Counted from the first letter of the stretch, positions 25,001-34,477 are shown. The stretch: DNA of 64,000 nucleotides from Deltaproteobacteria bacterium (GCA_020632665.1 JACKFC010000014.1:1-64000), one strand, 5' to 3'. A program made the numbers and translations. The notes: generated by a model not told the origin, from the letters alone.

Positions 25001-28000
25001 ATGAACGCCATCACGACGCTGCGAAACTTCAGCCGTTCTTCGTCTGGAGCGCTGCTGGCAGCAAGCTTCATCACCGTGCTCGCATTTGGTTGCGGCCAAG
25101 CCGTGAGCCCCAGCACTTCCGGTGCGGACGGCGGAGCCGCAGGCGCAGCGAAGGACGCTGGGTCCAGCGGCGGCGGCGCCTCCGGCCAGGGCGGATCGAA
25201 TGCCGCCGGTGAGGGTGGCGGAGCGAACGGCGGTCCGGATCAGGGCGGAGACGACTTCTGGGGCGGCCAGCAGGCTGACGGACCGCAGGGCGGCGGAGCT
25301 GGCTCGGGCGGTGGCGACAACGGCTCGGGCGGCGGCAACGGCGGCAACGGCGGCAACGGCTCGGGTGGCGGCAACGGCAGCAACGGCGGTGGCGACAGTG
25401 GCTCGGGTGGCGGCAACGGCGGTGGCGGCAACGGCGGTGGCGACAACGGCTCGGGTGGCGACAACGGCTCGGGTGGCGGCAACGGCTCGGGTGGCGGCAA
25501 CGGCGGTGGCGACAACGGCTCGGGTGGCGGCAACGGCGGTGGCGACAACGGCTCGGGTGGCGGCAACGGCGGCAGCGACGGTGGCAACGCCGGCAACGGC
25601 GGTGGCGACAACGGCGGCAGCGGCGGCAGCGGTGGCGGCAACGGCGGCGGCGGCAGTGGCGACAACGGCGGTGGCGACAACGGCGGCAGCGGCAGCGACG
25701 GCGGCAGCGGCGGCGGCAGCGACGGCGGCAGCGGCAGCGGCGGCGGCAGCGGCGGCGGCAGCGGCGGCAGTGGCGGCAACGGCGGCGGCGGCAACGGCGG
25801 CAGTGGCGGCAACGGCGGTGGCGACAACGGCGGCGGCGGCAGCGGCAATGGGCCATGCGGATTCGGCGATAGCGGCGGCGCGGTCTGCGACGACGGCAAC
25901 GCCTGCACCGGCGAGGCCTGCGATGCTCCGAAGGGTGCGGTCGCCATCCATGACGCCGTCGACACGCAGAACTGCCCGGAAGAGCAGTGGTCGGGTTGCA
26001 ACGGTCTGTGGATGAAGGGCTTCTTCGGCGCCCCTGACGCGATCGTCCGCTTCCACTTCGACAAGGGCGCGCGCTTCGTTCGCTTCGAGAACGGCAAGGC
26101 GCGGCTCACCGGAACGGCCCGGGTCTACCTTCTCGGTGGCGGCCCGGGCGTGATCGGTCAGGCCTGGAAGGTCGACTTCCGCTACAGCTACCGCGGCAAG
26201 GGGCCCGCGGGCGAGGGCCTCGGTGGTCCGAAGCTCGATGGCGGCTGGTTCGTGCCCACGAGCATCACGGATACATGGGAGTATTGGACGCTGACGTCGG
26301 GCGCGATGCACGAGATCGGTGGCAACGGCAAGGTCAGCCTGAGCGAGAAGCCGAAGGGCGGCGTCTACCCCTTCCAGGTCGGCAAGGGCGCCAACGGCAA
26401 GACGATGGCCTACGGCGTCTCAGCGTGGATGAACTTCGTCCACCACCAGGGAAGCAAGGTCATCGAGGGGCATGGCGACGTGAACGTCGACCTCACGCCC
26501 AAGCCGATCCCGCCCAGCTGCGACCGCTGCGGCGCGGGCTCGTGCAAGGCCGGCAAGAAGACGAATTGTGACGACGAAAGCCCGTGCACCGTGGATCTCT
26601 GCGACAGCAAGACCGGCGCCTGCAGCCACAAGGCGCTTGGTGGCGTCATCGCGTGCGACGACGGCGATGCCTGTACGAGCGGCGACCACTGCAAGGGTGG
26701 CGGCTGCGTCGGCGGCTCGGCGATGAACTGCGACGACGACAACGTCTGCACGGTCGATTCGTGCAACAGCAAGACGGGCGCCTGCAGCCACAAATCGGTC
26801 AAGGGCAGCTGCGACGACGGCAACGTCTGCACGACCGGCGACCATTGCGAGGCCGGTGCCTGCGTCGGCAGCGGCGAGCTCGGCTGCGACGACGAGAACC
26901 CGTGCACGGCCGACACCTGCGACGCCGTCGACGGCTGCAGCCACAGCAAGACGAGCGGCGGTCCCTGCGACGACGGCAACGCTTGCACGCTGGTCGACGC
27001 CTGTACGGCCGGCAAGTGCAAGGGCAGCGACACGGCGGATTGCGACGACGACAACGCCTGCACCAGCGACGCCTGCGACCCCGGCAAGGGCTGCGTGCAC
27101 CAGAGCAAGGACGGCGCGCCCTGCGACGACGGCACGGCTTGCACCTCGCTCGATGCCTGCAAGGCCGGAGCCTGCGTCGGGCACAAGAAGCTCGACTGCG
27201 AAGACGGCAACCCCTGCACCACCGACAGCTGCGACGCGGCGAGTGGCTGCAAGCACGTGGACGCCGACGGCGACGGTTGTGACGACGGCAGCGTCTGCAC
27301 GCAGAAGGACTCCTGCAGCGGCGGCATGTGCAAGGGCGGCGCGCCGCTCGGCTGCGACGACGGCAACCCCTGCACCAAGGACTTCTGCGACGCCGGCAAG
27401 GGCTGCGTCCACAAGACCACCAGCGGCACGGCCTGCGACGACGGCAACGCCTGCACGACCGGCGACGCATGCATCGACGGCGCCTGCGGCTACAAGGGCA
27501 AGCTGGGTTGCGACGACGGCAACCCTTGCACGAGCGACGCCTGCGACGCTGGCAAGGGCTGCGTCCACAAAGCGAAGTCCGGTGCACCTTGTGACGACGG
27601 CAGCGCTTGCACGACCGGCGACGTCTGCAAGGGCTCGGCCTGCACCTTGGGCGCTCAGGTCGGCTGCGACGACGGCAACCCCTGCACCGCCGACGGCTGC
27701 GACAGCAAGACCGGCTGCGTGCACAAGGTCCTCGCTGGCAAGCCCTGCGACGACGGCGACGCCTGCACCGTCGGTGACAGCTGCTCGGCAAAGGGATGCG
27801 CGCCCGGCAAGAAGCTGGCCTGCGACGACGGCAATCCCTGCACCACCGATACCTGCCATGGCGCCAAGGGCTGCTGCCACGACGCCAACGACGGCGCGAG
27901 CTGCGATGACGGCGACGCCTGCAGCACGGGAGATGTCTGCAAGGGCGGCGCCTGCACCGGCAAGGGCGGCGTCGACTGCGATGACGGCAACCCCTGCACC

Positions 28001-30289
28001 AAGGACGGCTGCGACGCCAGCGGCGGCTGCAAGCACGTGCTGATGAACGGAGCGGCGTGCTCCGACGGTGACGCCTGCACGACCGGCGATATCTGTACCG
28101 CCAAGGGCTGCAAGTCGACCGGTTCCCTGCCGTGCGACGACGGCAAGGCCTGCACCGCCGACGCTTGCGACCCCGCCAAGGGCTGCGTCTTCAAGCCGAC
28201 CAACGGCAAGATCTGCGACGACGGCGACGCCTGCACGGTCGTCGACGTCTGCTGGGGCGGCGTCTGCTCCGGTTCGGGCGCGAAGAACTGCGACGACAAC
28301 AACCCCTGCACCGCGGACGGCTGCGACGCGGCTGGTGGCTGTACCCACCAGGCCACCGACGGCGCCGGTTGCGACGATGGCGACGCCTGCACCGTCGGTG
28401 AAGCCTGCGCCGGCAGCTCCTGCTCCGGCGGCAGCGCAGTCGACTGTGACGACGGCAACCCCTGCACCAAGGACGCCTGTGACGCGCAGGCCGGCTGCAG
28501 CCACGACAACCTCGCAAACGGCGCGAGCTGCGAGGACGGCGACGCCTGCACCTCGGGTGACGCCTGCAAGGGCGGCAGCTGCAAGTCGAGCACCGCCGTG
28601 GATTGCGAGGACGGCAATATCTGCACCATCGACAGCTGTGACGCGGCCCTCGGCTGCACCCACGCTGCCGCGGCCGATGGGACCAGCTGCGATGATGGCA
28701 ACGCCTGCACGGGCGTCTGTGGCCTGCCGCCGGGCGTGAAGCAGTCGTGGCGCGCCAGCCGCTTCTCGCCGAAGGATCACGCCATCACACTGCCGGGCCT
28801 CTACGGCTCCACCAAGGTCGAGTTCTACTTCGAGGACACGGCTCGCTTCGACTGGATGGCCAACGGCAAAGCGCGCCTGCACGGCGTCGCCCGGGTCTTC
28901 ACGACCGGTGGAGGCCAAGGCCAGGCCGGCCAGGCTTGGGATGTCGACTTCTGGTACGTCTACCGCGGCCAGGGCTCGGCCGGGCAGGGCTCCGGTGGTC
29001 CGAAGCGCCACAACCCGGCGTGGCAGCCGAAGTCGGTCACCGATCTCTGGCACTACTTCGACCTCGAGACCGGCCCGTCGAAGATGTCGCACGGCTCACA
29101 CACGGTCTATGTCAGCCAGAAGCCGGCGAATTCGGTGTACCCGCTGCAGGTCGGCGTCGCTGCCAACGACAAGACCCAAGACTTCGGCGCGTCGGGCTGG
29201 CTCTTCTGGGAGCTGCACGCCGACGGCAAGGTCACCAAGGGCGCCGACGGCGACGTCAACATCAACCTCCTGCCGCTCGACCTCGGCGCGAACTGCGACG
29301 CCTGTATGGGCGGGACGTGCGGCTCGGGCGTGGCCAAGCCCTGCGACGACGGCGATGCCTGCACCACCGACGCCTGCAACGCCTCCACCGGCGCTTGCAG
29401 CCACGCGCCGCTCGCAAAGGATGCCTGCGATGACGGCAAGCCCTGCACGACGGACAGCTGCGACAAGGTGGCCGGCTGCGTCTCGGTCAGCGCGACGGGT
29501 CAGCAATGCGACGACGGCAACGCCTGCACCGGTGCCTGCCCGAGCAACGGCGTCGTGCAGCGCTACCAGGCCAAGCGGGCGATCGGCGGCAACGGCCACA
29601 ACCACGCCATCTGGGCGCCCGGCATGTTCAACGGCAACGGCGGCAGCAGCGGCCGGCTCTACTTGGCACCCGACGCGCGCTTGGACATCCACAGCAACGG
29701 CAAGGCCCACCTCTACGGCACCGCCATTGCCTACGACCCGGCCAACGTCAATGGGCAGCAGTGGACGGTCGACGTGTGGTGGAGCTACCGCGGCCAGGGC
29801 GCAGCCGGGCAGGGTTCCGGCGGTCCGAAGCGTGAATACCCGGCGCTGCAGCCCAAGTCGATCACCGACCTCTGGCGCTACTACGACATGATCCCGGGCC
29901 AGTCGAAGATGACCCTGAACGGCAGCAACGACTACGTGACGTTCAAGCAATATCCGTCGAACTCGGTCTACCCGATGCAGCTCGGTGTGGCGGCCAACGG
30001 CAAGAACGGCAACAACGGCATCTCGTCGTGGATGACCTTCACCCGCTACTTCGGCGTGCAGGCGCCGGGCAGCAGCAAGTGCAGCAAGACCTTCAGCAAC
30101 AAGGGCGACTTCAACATCGACCTCGTCTTCCTGCCGTTGCCGACCGGTTGTGACGCCTGCTCGGCGAGCGGCGTGTGCGGCGGTGCCTCGCTCTCCTGCG
30201 ACGACGGCAATCCCTGCACGGCAGATGCGTGCAACCCGAATGGTGGCTGCACACACAGCAAGTCCGGCTTCCCGGGTTGCCAAGGCTAG
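25001..30289 (+). CDS. Giant cysteine-rich surface lipoprotein with a three-copy domain
   Basis: A 1762-residue exported protein. The signal peptide ends LAFGC with Cys31 as the probable lipidated residue. Residues about 40-284 are almost pure Gly/Asn/Ser/Asp, a flexible stalk. Domain copy A spans about 325-505. An array of 28 cysteine-rich units spans about 510-1245. Copy B spans about 1247-1431, two units follow, copy C spans about 1520-1714, and a final unit ends the protein. The copies share NGKA, YRGxG, GGPK, SxTDxW, YPxQxG, AN and GDxNxxL blocks. ATG 25001 has GAGGAG seven bases upstream, replacing a 35-codon extension. The 277-base leader is AT-richer than its surroundings but shows no clear promoter. 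The role, perhaps adhesion or a surface layer, is unknown. Confidence 0.85.
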   Translation: MNAITTLRNFSRSSSGALLAASFITVLAFGCGQAVSPSTSGADGGAAGAAKDAGSSGGGASGQGGSNAAGEGGGANGGPDQGGDDFWGGQQADGPQGGGAGSGGGDNGSGGGNGGNGGNGSGGGNGSNGGGDSGSGGGNGGGGNGGGDNGSGGDNGSGGGNGSGGGNGGGDNGSGGGNGGGDNGSGGGNGGSDGGNAGNGGGDNGGSGGSGGGNGGGGSGDNGGGDNGGSGSDGGSGGGSDGGSGSGGGSGGGSGGSGGNGGGGNGGSGGNGGGDNGGGGSGNGPCGFGDSGGAVCDDGNACTGEACDAPKGAVAIHDAVDTQNCPEEQWSGCNGLWMKGFFGAPDAIVRFHFDKGARFVRFENGKARLTGTARVYLLGGGPGVIGQAWKVDFRYSYRGKGPAGEGLGGPKLDGGWFVPTSITDTWEYWTLTSGAMHEIGGNGKVSLSEKPKGGVYPFQVGKGANGKTMAYGVSAWMNFVHHQGSKVIEGHGDVNVDLTPKPIPPSCDRCGAGSCKAGKKTNCDDESPCTVDLCDSKTGACSHKALGGVIACDDGDACTSGDHCKGGGCVGGSAMNCDDDNVCTVDSCNSKTGACSHKSVKGSCDDGNVCTTGDHCEAGACVGSGELGCDDENPCTADTCDAVDGCSHSKTSGGPCDDGNACTLVDACTAGKCKGSDTADCDDDNACTSDACDPGKGCVHQSKDGAPCDDGTACTSLDACKAGACVGHKKLDCEDGNPCTTDSCDAASGCKHVDADGDGCDDGSVCTQKDSCSGGMCKGGAPLGCDDGNPCTKDFCDAGKGCVHKTTSGTACDDGNACTTGDACIDGACGYKGKLGCDDGNPCTSDACDAGKGCVHKAKSGAPCDDGSACTTGDVCKGSACTLGAQVGCDDGNPCTADGCDSKTGCVHKVLAGKPCDDGDACTVGDSCSAKGCAPGKKLACDDGNPCTTDTCHGAKGCCHDANDGASCDDGDACSTGDVCKGGACTGKGGVDCDDGNPCTKDGCDASGGCKHVLMNGAACSDGDACTTGDICTAKGCKSTGSLPCDDGKACTADACDPAKGCVFKPTNGKICDDGDACTVVDVCWGGVCSGSGAKNCDDNNPCTADGCDAAGGCTHQATDGAGCDDGDACTVGEACAGSSCSGGSAVDCDDGNPCTKDACDAQAGCSHDNLANGASCEDGDACTSGDACKGGSCKSSTAVDCEDGNICTIDSCDAALGCTHAAAADGTSCDDGNACTGVCGLPPGVKQSWRASRFSPKDHAITLPGLYGSTKVEFYFEDTARFDWMANGKARLHGVARVFTTGGGQGQAGQAWDVDFWYVYRGQGSAGQGSGGPKRHNPAWQPKSVTDLWHYFDLETGPSKMSHGSHTVYVSQKPANSVYPLQVGVAANDKTQDFGASGWLFWELHADGKVTKGADGDVNINLLPLDLGANCDACMGGTCGSGVAKPCDDGDACTTDACNASTGACSHAPLAKDACDDGKPCTTDSCDKVAGCVSVSATGQQCDDGNACTGACPSNGVVQRYQAKRAIGGNGHNHAIWAPGMFNGNGGSSGRLYLAPDARLDIHSNGKAHLYGTAIAYDPANVNGQQWTVDVWWSYRGQGAAGQGSGGPKREYPALQPKSITDLWRYYDMIPGQSKMTLNGSNDYVTFKQYPSNSVYPMQLGVAANGKNGNNGISSWMTFTRYFGVQAPGSSKCSKTFSNKGDFNIDLVFLPLPTGCDACSASGVCGGASLSCDDGNPCTADACNPNGGCTHSKSGFPGCQG
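25300..25850 (+). repeat. Short tandem repeats encoding the glycine-rich stalk
   Basis: Imperfect tandem repetition of GGC/GGT, AAC, GAC and AGC/TCG codons encodes runs such as GGGNGGGDNGSGGGNGG. A 33-base unit is repeated almost exactly between about 25490 and 25570. Such DNA is prone to slipped-strand length change and to assembly collapse, so the stalk length given here should be treated with caution. Confidence 0.8.
26565..28725 (+). repeat. 28-unit alternating cysteine-rich repeat array
   Basis: The encoded protein has 28 consecutive units of about 25-28 residues. Two types alternate strictly: a CDDGNPCTxDxCD..GCxH type and a CDDGxACTxxDxC..GxCxG type, each with four cysteines. The DNA period of a pair is about 156 bases. 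Related DDGNxCT repeats are common in exported myxobacterial proteins. Pairwise disulfides probably make a rigid rod. Confidence 0.85.
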
Positions 30290-30303
30290 CGACGTACACG
30301 CGG

Positions 30304-31779
30304 GTGCCGACTGTGACGTTTCGGGCACGCCTCGCCGCGGCGCTCCTGGTCGCCACCGCCGGCTGCGGCTCGCAGGGGTCCTTGCCGGGGCCCACGCAGG
30401 ACGTCGACAGCGGCGACGCGGTCACACTCACGGACACGCCGACAGGTCCGGGAATCGAGGTCGTCTGCACCTCGATCGGTGCGGCCACGTGCGCGCCGCT
30501 CGGTGCCTGCTGCGACGTCCAGAAGCTGCGCTACGACAACAGTGACGCCTGTCGCGAAGCCATCACCAGCGGCTGTCTCGCCGGCTCGGGTCAGCGCATC
30601 GCGGCGTTGCAGGCGGGTCTGATCAGCGTCGACGCAAGCGCGCTCTCGAACTGTACGGCCGCCATCGAGGCGGCAGGCGCGCAGTGCCGGGCGGTCGCGC
30701 CGGGCGAGTTCGCAGCGGTCTGCGCTGCCGTCTTCCGCGATCCGGCGGGCGTCGATGTCGTCTGCGCGGCCGGCATCGCGGGGATCGCCTGCGCCGACGG
30801 CAGCGGCCGATGCCGCTGGACGGAGAAGACGCTCGCGTGTTCGGCCCCCGGGCTGGCCAACGAAGATTGCAGCGGTGGCCGCCTCTGCGCCAAGGGCTTG
30901 CGCTGCGTTCCCGTGCCGAGCGGGCCTGAGCCAGGCGGCGTGGTGCAGACCTGCCGCGCCCCGGGCGAAGCTGGCGCGCCGTGTGCGACGCACGACGATT
31001 GCGTCGCGGGCCACGGCTGCATCGGCGCGAGCGGAGCAGAACCCGGCGTCTGCGCCGCAACGGCGGCCGACAGAGGGCCGTGTACCGATGCCGCGTGCCC
31101 GTCTGGTCAGTCCTGCGTCGAGGGGACGTGTCGGGCACGCGTCGGCCCCGGCGAGGGCTGTGCGACGTCGGTCGAATGCCTCGATGGCTCGACCTGCTCC
31201 GGCGCTCTGCAGGGGCGCTGCGAGGTGCGCGGCAAAGAAGGCGACATCTGCACGCATCACCTGAGCTGCGCCGCCAGCCTCGCCTGTGACCCGCAGACCC
31301 TGCGTTGCGTCGCTGCGGGGGCAGACGGCCAGCCGTGTGTTGCGGGCCGCTGCATCGACGGCTGGGGCTGCGACGCCACCGACGATCGCTGCCGCCCGCT
31401 GCCCGGCGAGGGCGCCGCATGCCTCGCGTCGTCGACGCCCTGTGGCCCGGGGTTGCGCTGTGACGCCGGCACCTGCGCAGCTGCGAAGAGCGAGGGCGAA
31501 GCGTGTGAGCATCCCGGCGATTGCGCCGCCGGGCTGGCGTGCGATCCGGTCGCGAAGCAATGCGTGGCGCACCTCGCAGCAGGCCTGACGTGCGGCGGGG
31601 GCCTCCCGTGCGCCGCTGGTCTGGCCTGCACGGCCGACGCCTTCGGCGCGCTGCGCTGCGTCACGTCGCCCACCATCGGTCAGGCGTGTACGTTCGGCTG
31701 TGCCGACGGCCTCTACTGCCAGACGGCCTTCGCCAAGGGCGTCTGCCAGCGGACGCTCTGCCTGCTGCACGCCGACTAG
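30304..31779 (+). CDS. Cysteine-rich lipoprotein with Dickkopf-like repeats
   Basis: About 491 residues. The short N-terminus ends in LLVATAGCGSQG, a lipoprotein signal. Residues 60-190 form a mixed domain with spaced cysteines (TCAPLGACCDVQKL). From about 190 onward there are repeated units of the form GxxCxxxxDCxxGLxCxxxxxxC, resembling the Dickkopf N-terminal cysteine-rich pattern seen in many myxobacterial exported proteins. Nearly all cysteines are paired by spacing. The start is uncertain: GTG 30304 or GTG 30313, neither with a good ribosome site. It begins 15 bases after the giant lipoprotein and is probably co-transcribed. Function unknown. Confidence 0.75.
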   Translation: MPTVTFRARLAAALLVATAGCGSQGSLPGPTQDVDSGDAVTLTDTPTGPGIEVVCTSIGAATCAPLGACCDVQKLRYDNSDACREAITSGCLAGSGQRIAALQAGLISVDASALSNCTAAIEAAGAQCRAVAPGEFAAVCAAVFRDPAGVDVVCAAGIAGIACADGSGRCRWTEKTLACSAPGLANEDCSGGRLCAKGLRCVPVPSGPEPGGVVQTCRAPGEAGAPCATHDDCVAGHGCIGASGAEPGVCAATAADRGPCTDAACPSGQSCVEGTCRARVGPGEGCATSVECLDGSTCSGALQGRCEVRGKEGDICTHHLSCAASLACDPQTLRCVAAGADGQPCVAGRCIDGWGCDATDDRCRPLPGEGAACLASSTPCGPGLRCDAGTCAAAKSEGEACEHPGDCAAGLACDPVAKQCVAHLAAGLTCGGGLPCAAGLACTADAFGALRCVTSPTIGQACTFGCADGLYCQTAFAKGVCQRTLCLLHAD

Positions 31780-31827
31780 CGACAGAACTTCGTGGTTCCT
31801 GCGCGCGCGTCGCGCCGCGACATGCCG

Positions 31828-33651
31828 CTAGGGCTTGGCCGGCGGGGTGATCAGCCAAAGACCCGATGCCGGCGCGTCCGCCGGGTCGAGCGTCGACACC
31901 GGCCCCTTCGGGCCCGCCCAGCGCACCTCGATCGACGTCGGCGTGGCGCCGCCCGGCCGCGGCAAGTGCGCGACGAGGCGGGCGCCGCCGCCGAAGCCGA
32001 GGTTCGCTTGCAGTTGCCGCTCGATGCGCGCGCCGGCGACCTGCGCGCTGACCCGAACGCCGGTCCCGAGCCGGTTGCCGGGCTGCCCGACGACGCGCAG
32101 CTGCAGCGCCGGCCCCGCAACCGGCAACTCGTTGACCAGCACCCGGACGATGCCGTCGAAGCGGACCTGAACGACGTCGAGGTCACCGTCGCCGTCGATA
32201 TCGATGGCGGTCTGCGCGAGCCGCTCGATGCCCAACTTCGTCATCGGCGCAGCGACGGGGTAGACGTCGAAGTGGCCGCCGCGGTTGTGCAGGAAGAGGT
32301 CGACCTGCTGCGCCGCCGGCTTCTGCGCGCCGACACAGGCGACGAAGCTGGCCAGCGCTCCGGGCTCGGCGACGGCGCTGGTGCCGAGGAAGAGGTCGAG
32401 CCGGCCGTCGTGGTCGAAGTCCTCGGCGAGGGGCGTCCACACGCTCGTGTCGCGCGTCGCGTCCGCGAGCCCCCAGGCAGGGCCGATATCGACGAAGGTC
32501 ACCGCGCCCGGCAGGGGCGCCGGCGCGCTCCGGTAGAGCGACATCGGGCCGAGATCGGCCATGACCAGGTCGTCGCGGCCGTCGGCGTCGAAGTCGCCCA
32601 TCGCCCAGCCCATCGTATGGCCCAGGCCACGCAAGCCGGACTGAACCGCGACGTATCCCCCCTCCGGCAGCGCGCGCAGGATGGCGTGCGCGCCGAAATC
32701 ATGCCCGACGACCAGGTCCAGGCGGCCATCGCCGTCGACATCGTACGGCACGACCTGGCTCAACTCGCCGTCGTCGACCACGGTCAGCGCCGAGGAGGCG
32801 TCGACCCACGCGGCGCCTTCTCTTCGCCAGAGCACGTCGCGCAGCACCTCGAGGTCGGACCAGACCTTCGCGGGCGGCGGCGGTGGGTGTAGGCAGAGGA
32901 AGTCGTCCTGGTCGATCGTGCAGCTCAGGTCGGCACAGGCGCCGTAGACCAGGCCGTTGCCGAGCACGATGTCGCCGTCACCGTCGTGGTCGAGGTCGGC
33001 GCCGGCGATCGACCAGACGTCCCGACCCATCAACTCCGGGACCGCCGTCTCGGTGACGTCGACGAAGCTCGCGTCGCCCTTGTTGCGCAGCGTCCGCAGC
33101 CCACCGACGCCGCCGACCACGACGTCGGGAATGCCGTCGTCCTCGAGGTCGACCAGACCGCAACCGGTATTCGGGATCAGCTGGGTGGTGTCGATCGCCG
33201 TCTCCGAGACGAGCGTCCACGTCGGCGTGCCGGGCCGGAAGATGCGCAGCGCCGCCGACCAGCCCTCGCCGAGGACGAATTGGACCCGGACCAACCCCAC
33301 TTCCAGCGCGCCATCACCGTCGAAATCAGCAGCGAGGGTGCAATGCGCATAGGTCTGGGTGACGTCGATGCCGAGCTCGGCGGCGCGGTCGACGAAGGTC
33401 GGGCCAGTGAAGACCGGCTTGCCGCTCCGCCCTCCGGCGTCACCGCCGCTGTCGACCGTCACGTCCGACTTGTGCCAGCCGCCGCCGGCGTCGGATTCGC
33501 CATCCGCGACCGCGCTGGCGGTATCTGCCATCCCGTCCGCTCCGGCGTCGACGATCGGCGCGGCGTCGGACGTGCCGCTGGTCGCGGGCGTCGACGGGCC
33601 GCAAGCTGCGCAGGACAGCATGACAAAGAGCACCAGCGCTGGCCGCAACAT
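31828..33651 (-). CDS. FG-GAP/VCBS-repeat lipoprotein with C-terminal ASPIC/UnbV domain
   Basis: About 607 residues. The signal peptide ends LSCAACGPS, with Cys19 probably lipidated, followed by an Asp/Ala/Gly-rich linker. A beta-propeller made of repeats with calcium-type loops follows (DFDGDGALEV, DLDHDGDGDIVLGNG, DVDGDGRLDLVVG, DFDHDGRLDLFLG, DIDGDGDLDVV). The last 90 residues fit the ASPIC/UnbV domain. Such proteins are exported and thought to act in carbohydrate or adhesion contexts, but the ligand is unknown. ATG 33651 is chosen; GTG 33657 and 33654 precede it in frame. It faces the preceding two lipoprotein genes and is divergent from the queuosine transporter. Confidence 0.85.
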   Translation of the reverse strand: MLRPALVLFVMLSCAACGPSTPATSGTSDAAPIVDAGADGMADTASAVADGESDAGGGWHKSDVTVDSGGDAGGRSGKPVFTGPTFVDRAAELGIDVTQTYAHCTLAADFDGDGALEVGLVRVQFVLGEGWSAALRIFRPGTPTWTLVSETAIDTTQLIPNTGCGLVDLEDDGIPDVVVGGVGGLRTLRNKGDASFVDVTETAVPELMGRDVWSIAGADLDHDGDGDIVLGNGLVYGACADLSCTIDQDDFLCLHPPPPPAKVWSDLEVLRDVLWRREGAAWVDASSALTVVDDGELSQVVPYDVDGDGRLDLVVGHDFGAHAILRALPEGGYVAVQSGLRGLGHTMGWAMGDFDADGRDDLVMADLGPMSLYRSAPAPLPGAVTFVDIGPAWGLADATRDTSVWTPLAEDFDHDGRLDLFLGTSAVAEPGALASFVACVGAQKPAAQQVDLFLHNRGGHFDVYPVAAPMTKLGIERLAQTAIDIDGDGDLDVVQVRFDGIVRVLVNELPVAGPALQLRVVGQPGNRLGTGVRVSAQVAGARIERQLQANLGFGGGARLVAHLPRPGGATPTSIEVRWAGPKGPVSTLDPADAPASGLWLITPPAKP

Positions 33652-33715
33652 CACCACGCTGGCAGTGTAGACGTCCTCGGGACCAGGCCCAAGAGCGCGG
33701 CGACGCGGAGGCGAT

Positions 33716-34477
33716 ATGGCGGCAATTCATCCGATCGAGGCCAGCGCGCTGCACGCACGCCGCGAGCGCGTCTTTTTGGTCCTGGCTGGGCTCTTCCTCG
33801 GCACGCTGGCGATGCTCAACGTCCTCGGAATCAGCCGCTTCGTCGACCTCTCCTTCGATCTCTTCGGCTGGCGGGTGCCAATGGTCGTCGCGGTGGGCGT
33901 GCTGCCGTATCCGATGACCTTCCTCTGCACCGACCTCATCAGCGAGCTCTACGGCCAAGCCCGCGCCAACGCCGTGGTCTGGATGGGCCTGCTGCTGAAC
34001 CTGTGGGTGATGGCCATCCTCTGGCTCGGCGGGGTCTTGCCGGGAACCGAAGCCACAGCGTTCTTCGCCGTGCGGGAGCTGGCGTTCGGTGCGGTCGCGG
34101 CGTCGATGGTGGCCTACCTCGCCGCCCAGTTCTGCGACGTCCACGTCTTCCATTTCTGGAAGCGGTTGACCCGCGGCAAACACCTCTGGCTGCGCAACAA
34201 CGGCTCCACGCTGGTCAGCCAACTCGTCGACACCACAGCAGTCATCCTGGTCACGCACTATTACGCCCACGCGCTACCCATTCGCGATGGCGAGCCGGTG
34301 CAGGCGCAGCTCCTCACGTTCATCGCCTCCGGCTACGCCTTCAAGGCGGTGGCGGCGTTGCTCGATACCGGACCGATCTACCTCGCGGTCCGCTGGCTCG
34401 AGCGCTACCTCGAGATCGACGCCAAGGCCGAGCACGACGCGGACCGCGAGGAGAGCGCGATCGACAGTGCTCGCTGA
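33716..34477 (+). CDS. Queuosine precursor transporter (YhhQ/VUT family)
   Basis: A 253-residue integral membrane protein with about six helices. Family blocks include FLCTDLISELYGQARAN near 65-81, FWKRLTRGKHLWLRNNGST near 147-165 and SQLVDTTAVI near 168-177. YhhQ imports 7-cyano-7-deazaguanine or 7-aminomethyl-7-deazaguanine for tRNA queuosine. GGAGG precedes ATG 33716 with good spacing. No tgt or que gene is in the window. The C-terminal tail is charged. Confidence 0.86.
   Translation: MAAIHPIEASALHARRERVFLVLAGLFLGTLAMLNVLGISRFVDLSFDLFGWRVPMVVAVGVLPYPMTFLCTDLISELYGQARANAVVWMGLLLNLWVMAILWLGGVLPGTEATAFFAVRELAFGAVAASMVAYLAAQFCDVHVFHFWKRLTRGKHLWLRNNGSTLVSQLVDTTAVILVTHYYAHALPIRDGEPVQAQLLTFIASGYAFKAVAALLDTGPIYLAVRWLERYLEIDAKAEHDADREESAIDSAR

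Noticed and set aside
25071..26311. Long minus-strand open frames opposite the glycine-rich region, rich in Ala/Val, Arg/Cys or Pro/Leu
   Set aside because: They are mirror readings of the GGC/AAC/GAC repeat; composition is absurd for a real protein and the plus frame has a signal peptide and ribosome site.
26565..28725. Possible CRISPR array because of regular repeats
   Set aside because: The repeats are in-frame coding units without unique spacers of constant length, and there are no cas genes.
26420..29092. An 890-codon minus-strand frame across the cysteine-rich array
   Set aside because: It is the shadow of the repeated CDDGNxCT codons; it shows only Ala/Val/Gly repetition and no start signal.
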